DNA of 10,485 bases, from the NCBI GenBank assembly GCA_027064665.1, contig JAMOPH010000262.1, positions 1 through 10,485 on the forward strand, read 5' to 3'. Origin of the DNA: a bacterium (GTDB lineage: Bacteria; UBP14; UBA6098; B30-G16). Both the position numbers and the translations under genes were made by a program. The notes below the pieces were generated by a model. That model saw nothing but the letters and a program-made list of their open reading frames with translations. It made no database searches and had not been told where the DNA came from. Positions 6,539 through 10,485 of this stretch are shown piece by piece (within the stretch, counting starts at the first letter, position 1; every line of letters starts with the position of its first letter).

Positions 6539-6796
6539 ATGGCTGTCAGAAAAAGGAAAAAGAAAAAGAAAAAGGACCTTCAGCGGAGAAAGCCGTGTCC
6601 GTTCTGCCTTGACCCAACGCTTGATATTGATTACAAAAATGTTGAGGTCCTAAGCAGGTTTGTTTCGGAGAAGGGCAAAATTGTGCCCCGGCGGAATTCC
6701 GGGGTGTGCGCAAAGCATCAGAGGCGCCTTGCCAAGGAAATTAAACGGGCAAGATTTCTGGCGCTTATCCCTTACATAGTTTATACATACAGGTGA
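6539..6796 (+). CDS. rpsR: 30S ribosomal protein S18
   Basis: An 85-residue S18, the S6 partner on the small-subunit platform. RRKPCPFC (16-23), VEVLSRFVSEKGKIVPRR (35-52), GVCAKHQRRLAKEIKRARFLALIPY (55-79) are family hallmarks. Cys20, Cys23, Cys57 and His60 form a CxxC...CxxH set, the zinc-binding (C+) type of S18. The N-terminus is unusually basic: residues 4-12 are nine consecutive Arg/Lys, encoded by a 29-base all-purine stretch (6548-6576). A GGAGG site precedes the ATG. The next gene, rplI, starts 10 bases after the stop. No ssb gene separates it from rpsF. Confidence 0.97.
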   Translation: MAVRKRKKKKKKDLQRRKPCPFCLDPTLDIDYKNVEVLSRFVSEKGKIVPRRNSGVCAKHQRRLAKEIKRARFLALIPYIVYTYR

Positions 6797-6806
6797 GGTG
6801 GCGAAT

Positions 6807-7256
6807 ATGAAGGTAATTTTGACACAACCCCATCCGAGGTTGGGCGAACCCGGTGATGTCGTTGAGGTCAAAGACGGATATGCCAGAAATTATCTGATAC
6901 CCAGAAACCTTGCCATACCGGCGACCAAGGGCAATCTCAAACAGGTGGAGGCGATAAAGCGCCGCCAGATGACCCTTGAGCAGAAGCGCAAGGAAAAACT
7001 TATGGCAATCGCCGAAAAACTCTCCCGGGTCTCGGTGGATATCGTTGTTGAGGTGGACGAAAACGACAGACTTTTCGGCTCGGTCACTCCGGGACAGATT
7101 GCCGAGGCGCTTCAGAAACAGGGCTTTGACATTGACAAAAAGCAAATCATCCTTGAGGAACCTATTGAGAGCCTTGGCGTCTACAATGTGACCATCAAAC
7201 TTCATCCGGAGATTGAAGCCAAGGCAAGGGTCTGGGTGTTCAAACACGAAGGGTAA
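6807..7256 (+). CDS. rplI: 50S ribosomal protein L9
   Basis: A 149-residue, full-length L9 of the large subunit, which binds 23S rRNA near L1 and extends away from the ribosome. The N-terminal domain carries the L9 signature (MKVILTQPHPRLGEPGDVVEVKDGYARNYLIPRNLA, residues 1-36). A long charged connecting helix spans about 41-75. The C-terminal domain has the expected LFGSVTPGQIAEAL (about 88-101) and a final VTIKLHPEIEA segment. ATG 6807 is chosen because GAGGTGG lies just before it; the upstream GTG at 6798 falls inside that site. The gene following starts one base after the stop. Confidence 0.97.
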   Translation: MKVILTQPHPRLGEPGDVVEVKDGYARNYLIPRNLAIPATKGNLKQVEAIKRRQMTLEQKRKEKLMAIAEKLSRVSVDIVVEVDENDRLFGSVTPGQIAEALQKQGFDIDKKQIILEEPIESLGVYNVTIKLHPEIEAKARVWVFKHEG

Positions 7257-7257
7257 T

Positions 7258-7956
7258 ATGTGGGGGATTTTCTGGAGGCTTTATGCCGCACATCTGTTTA
7301 CGCTGTTCCCCCTGCTGACGAACATCGCCAGCAGAAGCGCCGATGCGAAAAAATTAATCTGGTCTCACACGATTATAGTGGCGATTACCACTGCGCTGGT
7401 GGTGGTTTATTCTGCGGTCTACAGGCCGCTTTTGTTTGCCCTTGTGCCGCTGGTGGCGGTGTATCATTACATTCTGGACATTCTCGTTCTGCGAATTCGT
7501 CCTGATTCGCCCCGGGGGGTTCTGCTGGCAGCGCTTGGATGGGAGTTTGTCCTCGCCGGACTTTTGATTCTGACTTCGGCGGCGTTTGCGTGGGGATATG
7601 TCTATCCGGGGGCAGGTGCGTTTTTCCGGCTGTCGCTGGCGGTGTTTGCGCTGTGGGGAGCGCCGCATTTTATCCATCTGGTCAAATCCGTCATCGCCGG
7701 CAAAATGCCCCAATTGCCCTTTGTGGAGCGCTTCAAAAATTTCGCTTTTGTGGAAAGAGCGCTTTTGTATATAGGAATTTCGGCATCATCAATTTATATT
7801 GTTGCCGCCGGAATTTTGATTGCGGTTTTGATCAGGCTTTTGATATATTTGAACGAGGAAAATGTTCCAATTCCCCTCTGGGAATGGGCTGCGGTTGTCC
7901 TGATGGCGGGAGTGCCACGGGCTTTTATGGGCGGAATAAAAATTTTTGGACTGTAA
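7258..7956 (+). CDS. Polytopic membrane protein, possibly DUF3307-like
   Basis: A 232-residue hydrophobic protein with about six predicted membrane spans (roughly 36-53, 57-77, 88-115, 120-143, 167-197, 206-226) and no signal-type N-terminus. The pattern SHTIIVAITTALVVV (36-50), then VYHYILDILVLRI (68-80), and a later ERALLYIGISA (167-177) is reminiscent of DUF3307 inner-membrane proteins (HALxHALLT, SHFLIDxLK, ERLLI). The match is from memory and loose, so I give no symbol. The start at ATG 7258 lies one base after the rplI stop, with AAGGG within the end of rplI as a ribosome binding site. A longer in-frame start inside rplI (7213) is unlikely. It is co-transcribed with ribosomal genes, yet its role is unknown. 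Confidence 0.75.
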   Translation: MWGIFWRLYAAHLFTLFPLLTNIASRSADAKKLIWSHTIIVAITTALVVVYSAVYRPLLFALVPLVAVYHYILDILVLRIRPDSPRGVLLAALGWEFVLAGLLILTSAAFAWGYVYPGAGAFFRLSLAVFALWGAPHFIHLVKSVIAGKMPQLPFVERFKNFAFVERALLYIGISASSIYIVAAGILIAVLIRLLIYLNEENVPIPLWEWAAVVLMAGVPRAFMGGIKIFGL

Positions 7957-7971
7957 AAATTGGAGGGGGCA

Positions 7972-8442
7972 ATGGTTCCTGCAGAGTTCGCCGGGCTCAA
8001 ACTTGACACCAGAACCGGCGACACGGTGATGCTCATAAGGCGCACCGATAATTCAAAGGTCATCCCGATATGGATTGGACAACCCGAGGCGTTCTCTATT
8101 GCTGTGGGTCTTTTCGGGTTCAAGCCGCCTCGCCCACTGACCCACGACCTTCTGCTCAATGTCATTGAGGCGATGGGCGGCAAACTCTCTATGGTCGTGA
8201 TCTCCGGACTGCGGGAAGACACTTACTACGCCCTTCTGCACATTGACCGGGGCGAGATTGAAACCTATGTTATTGACGCTCGCCCCAGCGATTCTATTGC
8301 TCTGGCGGTGCGGGCAAAGTGCCCCATATATGTGTCCGAAAATGTCCCGGCATACAGCCTTGACGACCCCGATGACGAAATTGGTCAGAAACTTGCTGAA
8401 AGACTCAAGGATTTGAACCCTGCGGACTTTTTGAATCTGTGA
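7972..8442 (+). CDS. Bifunctional nuclease (BFN/DUF151) family protein
   Basis: A 156-residue single-domain member of the BFN/DUF151 family. The diagnostic blocks are present in order: DTVMLIRR (17-24), KVIPIWIGQPEAFSIA (29-44), PPRPLTHDLLLNVIEAMG (52-69), and IDARPSDSIALAVR..CPIYV (101-121). It ends in LKDLNPADF, as is common in the family. Plant members have been reported to have DNase and RNase activity, while the bacterial function is largely uncharacterised, so the biochemical role here is by family only. The C-terminal UVR domain seen in some members is absent. ATG 7972 follows GGAGGGGG at the right distance; an upstream TTG at 7960 would precede that site. Its stop is 13 bases from the next gene. 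Confidence 0.93.
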   Translation: MVPAEFAGLKLDTRTGDTVMLIRRTDNSKVIPIWIGQPEAFSIAVGLFGFKPPRPLTHDLLLNVIEAMGGKLSMVVISGLREDTYYALLHIDRGEIETYVIDARPSDSIALAVRAKCPIYVSENVPAYSLDDPDDEIGQKLAERLKDLNPADFLNL

Positions 8443-8455
8443 GAGGAGGCGAAAA

Positions 8456-8959
8456 ATGATTATAGAACATCACGGCAAAAAACCCCAGGTCGCCGAAAGT
8501 GCATTTGTCGCCGAGAATGCAGTCCTTATCGGCGAGGTTGAGGTCGGCGAGGATTCAAGCATCTGGTTCGGCGCAGTCCTGAGGGGCGATATCAACAAAA
8601 TCACCGTCGGCAAATGCACCAGCATTCAGGACAACTGCGTCGTCCATGTGGACAGCGACAAACCTGCCGTGGTTGGCGATTATGTCACCGTCGGGCACGG
8701 GGCGATTTTGCACGGATGTAAGGTCGGCAACTATGTCCTGATTGGGATGAACGCCACGGTGTTAGACGGCGCTGAGGTCGGCGATGGTGCGGTGGTCGCT
8801 GCCGGCGCTGTGGTGCTTGAGGGGCAGAAAGTCCCGCCGAAAACTCTGGTCGCCGGCGTCCCCGCAAAAGTCGTCAAGGAGTTTGACGACACGATTATTG
8901 AAAAACTCAAGGAGCACGCCCTCAGATACGCCGAATACGCAAAATCATTCAAAAAGTGA
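8456..8959 (+). CDS. Gamma-carbonic-anhydrase-like hexapeptide-repeat protein
   Basis: A 167-residue left-handed beta-helix protein of the gamma-CA/YrdA/PaaY group. Repeated hexapeptides (e.g. VGDYVT, VGNYVL, VGDGAV) run over about 15-125, and a C-terminal alpha helix (about 143-166) packs against the helix prism. The zinc-site histidines are present at His64 (NCVVHVD), His81 and His86 (GHGAILHG), as are the conserved Arg43-Asp45 (LRGDIN) and Gln58-Asp59. Trimers of this family bind zinc at subunit interfaces. Some members are true carbonic anhydrases, whereas many close relatives show little or no activity, so the activity is uncertain. A strong GAGGAGG precedes the ATG. It sits between the BFN gene and hslU. 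Confidence 0.93.
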   Translation: MIIEHHGKKPQVAESAFVAENAVLIGEVEVGEDSSIWFGAVLRGDINKITVGKCTSIQDNCVVHVDSDKPAVVGDYVTVGHGAILHGCKVGNYVLIGMNATVLDGAEVGDGAVVAAGAVVLEGQKVPPKTLVAGVPAKVVKEFDDTIIEKLKEHALRYAEYAKSFKK

Positions 8960-8965
8960 GAAAAG

Positions 8966-10330
8966 ATGGCTAAAAATTCGGTCAACAGATTCAACGACCC
9001 GGTGCTGGCGCGGGCGATGAGCCTGACGCCCCGCGAGATTGTCGCAGAACTGGACAAGTATGTAATCGGGCAGTATGAGGCAAAGCGCGCTGTGGCGATT
9101 GCGCTGAGGAACCGATGGCGCCGGGCGATGGTCCCCAAGCCACTGCGGGACGAGATTATGCCTAACAACATCCTGATGGTCGGTCCCACGGGCGTGGGCA
9201 AAACCGAAATCTCCCGCCGGCTGGCAAAACTTGCCGGGGCGCCGTTCGTCAAGGTTGAGGCGTCAAAGTTCACCGAGGTCGGCTATGTGGGCAGGGATGT
9301 GGACAGTATGGTCCGCGATTTGGTGCAGGTCGCGGTGGATATGGTCCGCACAGAGGAAGCCGCCAAGGTTGAGGACAAAGCCCGCCAACTGGTCCGCGAA
9401 AGGATTTTGGATATTCTCATTCCGCCGCCGTCATCGCCCTCGGACAGTTATTTCCGCACGCGGCAGAAAATCGCTGCCCAGTATGACGAGGGTCTTTTAG
9501 ACGACCGGGAGATTGAGATAGAAGTCTCCGAAAAGCCCGTCGCCAATGTGGAGATAATCTCGCAGGCGGGGCTTGAGGAGTTCGGAGTGAATATGCAGGA
9601 GATGCTCGGCGACCTTTTCGGCGGCAGGCGCAAAGCCCGCAGGATGACAGTTGCCGAGGCGCGGGAACAACTCCTTCAGGAGGAAATTGACCGCCTTCTG
9701 GACCGGGACAAGATAATTGAGATTGCCAAGGTGCGCGCCGAGGAAGCCGGCATCATCTTCATTGACGAGATAGACAAAATTGTCGGCTCGGGTTCAACCA
9801 CCGGACCGGATGTGTCGCGCGAGGGCGTCCAGCGGGACCTTCTGCCGCTTGTTGAGGGCACCACAGTGATGACCAAATACGGCGTCGTCAGGACGCATCA
9901 CATATTGTTTATCGCCTCGGGGGCGTTTTCCAACTCAAGTCCGTCGGATTTGATTCCCGAACTTCAGGGGCGCTTTCCGATTCGCGTGGAACTTTCCCCG
10001 CTTGATGCGGAGGATTTTGCGCGGATTTTGGTTGAGCCCGAAAATTCGCTGATAAAGCAATACACCGCGCTTCTGCGCACCGAGGGAATTGAACTTGAGT
10101 TCACCGAGGGCGCGATTGAGGAGATTGCCCGGATAGCCGATGAGGTCAACCGAAAGACCGAAAATATCGGGGCGCGGCGCCTTCACACCGCGATGAGTCT
10201 GCTTTTGTCGGACCTTCTGTTTGATGCGCCGGATATCGCGCCGAAAAAGGTCCGCATAACCCGCCGCACGGTGCGCGCAAAACTGGCTGATATAGCCGAA
10301 AGCGAGGACCTGTCAAAGTTCATCCTGTGA
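8966..10330 (+). CDS. hslU: ATP-dependent protease ATPase subunit HslU
   Basis: A 454-residue AAA+ unfoldase that feeds substrates to the HslV peptidase. Features in order: TPREIVAELDKYVIGQ (21-36), Walker A GPTGVGKT (73-80), pore loop GYVG (106-109), the inserted I-domain (about 112-240, with GDLFGG at 215-220), Walker B IIFIDEID (263-270), sensor-1 region LFIASGAF (314-321), PELQGRFPIRVEL with the arginine finger Arg336 (331-343), and sensor-2 GARRLHT (402-408). The C-terminus EDLSKFIL is the tail that docks into HslV. ATG 8966 gives 17 residues before the usual Ser-Leu-Thr-Pro-Arg start; ATG 9017 is an alternative but has no ribosome binding site. The region FSNSSPSDL differs from the common FxxAKPSDL. 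hslV is not the neighbour, which is unusual. Confidence 0.97.
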   Translation: MAKNSVNRFNDPVLARAMSLTPREIVAELDKYVIGQYEAKRAVAIALRNRWRRAMVPKPLRDEIMPNNILMVGPTGVGKTEISRRLAKLAGAPFVKVEASKFTEVGYVGRDVDSMVRDLVQVAVDMVRTEEAAKVEDKARQLVRERILDILIPPPSSPSDSYFRTRQKIAAQYDEGLLDDREIEIEVSEKPVANVEIISQAGLEEFGVNMQEMLGDLFGGRRKARRMTVAEAREQLLQEEIDRLLDRDKIIEIAKVRAEEAGIIFIDEIDKIVGSGSTTGPDVSREGVQRDLLPLVEGTTVMTKYGVVRTHHILFIASGAFSNSSPSDLIPELQGRFPIRVELSPLDAEDFARILVEPENSLIKQYTALLRTEGIELEFTEGAIEEIARIADEVNRKTENIGARRLHTAMSLLLSDLLFDAPDIAPKKVRITRRTVRAKLADIAESEDLSKFIL

Positions 10331-10446
10331 TTTTACGGATGTCCTGTGCAGAAATCGGGATTTCTGCGGTTGGGTCTGCCATCCCCGGCTGGATTTTTCC
10401 TGCATTCCCCGAGAACAATTAGGTTGCCGGCAATTTTTATAACAAA
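10331..10446. other. Non-coding spacer after hslU with an inverted repeat
   Basis: A gene-free stretch between the hslU stop and the terminator hairpin. It holds a perfect inverted repeat at 10348-10367 (GCAGAAAT, CGGG, ATTTCTGC) with no T-tract after it, and a 10-base palindrome TTGCCGGCAA at 10424-10433. No convincing open frame or RNA gene is visible. Confidence 0.6.
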
Positions 10447-10470
10447 AAAGGCGCCCCACCGGGCGCCTTT
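10447..10470. terminator. Intrinsic, probably bidirectional terminator
   Basis: A perfect 10-bp stem AAAGGCGCCC / GGGCGCCTTT with a 4-base CACC loop, about 115 bases past hslU. On the plus strand the T-run is short (TTT, then CTGCG). On the minus strand the stem is followed by TTTGTTATAAAAA after its own TTT. It could therefore end both the rpsF-hslU operon and a convergent minus-strand gene lying beyond the window. Confidence 0.8.
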
Positions 10471-10485
10471 CTGCGTTGCGATGCC

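Noticed and set aside
6548..6576. Purine tract considered as a programmed frameshift site in rpsR
   Set aside because: The zero frame encodes a complete, normal S18, so no shift is needed.
10424..10440. Palindrome TTGCCGGCAA followed by TTTTT as a terminator
   Set aside because: A palindrome with no loop leaves too short a hairpin stem, and a much stronger terminator follows at 10447-10470.
1..10485. Search for CRISPR repeats, insertion sequences, tRNA genes and phage or toxin-antitoxin genes
   Set aside because: No spaced direct repeats, terminal inverted repeats with a transposase, tRNA-like sequence or such proteins were seen; base and codon use looks even across the window.

Overview
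The window is about 10.5 kb of ordinary-density bacterial chromosome, fully occupied by eleven protein genes in two divergent blocks that meet at a 222-bp promoter region (5717-5938). I see no tRNA, rRNA, insertion sequence, phage gene or CRISPR array. Two secreted proteins carry a C-terminal FlgD/Por-secretion-like sorting domain (PNPFN ... WDG or WRGDD ... PSG-Y ... K-I terminus) and there is a TPR lipoprotein. Together these suggest a diderm bacterium of the Fibrobacteres-Chlorobi-Bacteroidetes neighbourhood or one of the allied candidate phyla (for example WOR-3, TA06, Cloacimonadota, Zixibacteria). The exact phylum cannot be settled from this window.

Left block (minus strand, read from about 5760 down to 5). 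A promoter at 5756-5784 and a perfect Shine-Dalgarno drive a 771-residue secreted protein with Asp-box (BNR-like) motifs and a C-terminal sorting domain. It ends at a strong intrinsic terminator (3341-3368). Downstream lies a tight four-gene operon: cytidine deaminase (cdd), a GT4-type glycosyltransferase, a second secreted protein with two DxDGD/DPGE-type loops and a sorting domain, and a TPR lipoprotein. Each of the three junctions is a 4-base ATGA stop/start overlap, so the set is probably translationally coupled. The cdd leader contains a second weak terminator-like hairpin and an alternative pairing with the upstream terminator arm.

Right block (plus strand, about 5830 to 10470). This is a housekeeping operon with gaps of 1-27 bases: rpsF (S6, with an unusual encoded Glu/Pro-rich tail of about 90 residues), rpsR (S18 with a lysine-rich N-terminus and a CxxC...CxxH zinc motif), rplI (L9), a polytopic membrane protein possibly related to DUF3307, a bifunctional-nuclease (BFN/DUF151) family protein, a gamma-carbonic-anhydrase-like hexapeptide protein, and hslU (ATPase of the HslUV protease). 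It closes with a 10-bp GC-rich terminator hairpin at 10447-10470. The usual neighbours ssb (between rpsF and rpsR) and hslV (before hslU) are absent.

I found no convincing undescribed defence or mobile system. The items most worth a second look are the overlapping secreted-protein operon, the encoded acidic S6 tail beside the basic S18 N-terminus, hslU without hslV, and the nested hairpins before cdd. Start codons were chosen from Shine-Dalgarno sites, overlaps and family length, and several differ from the longest open frame.
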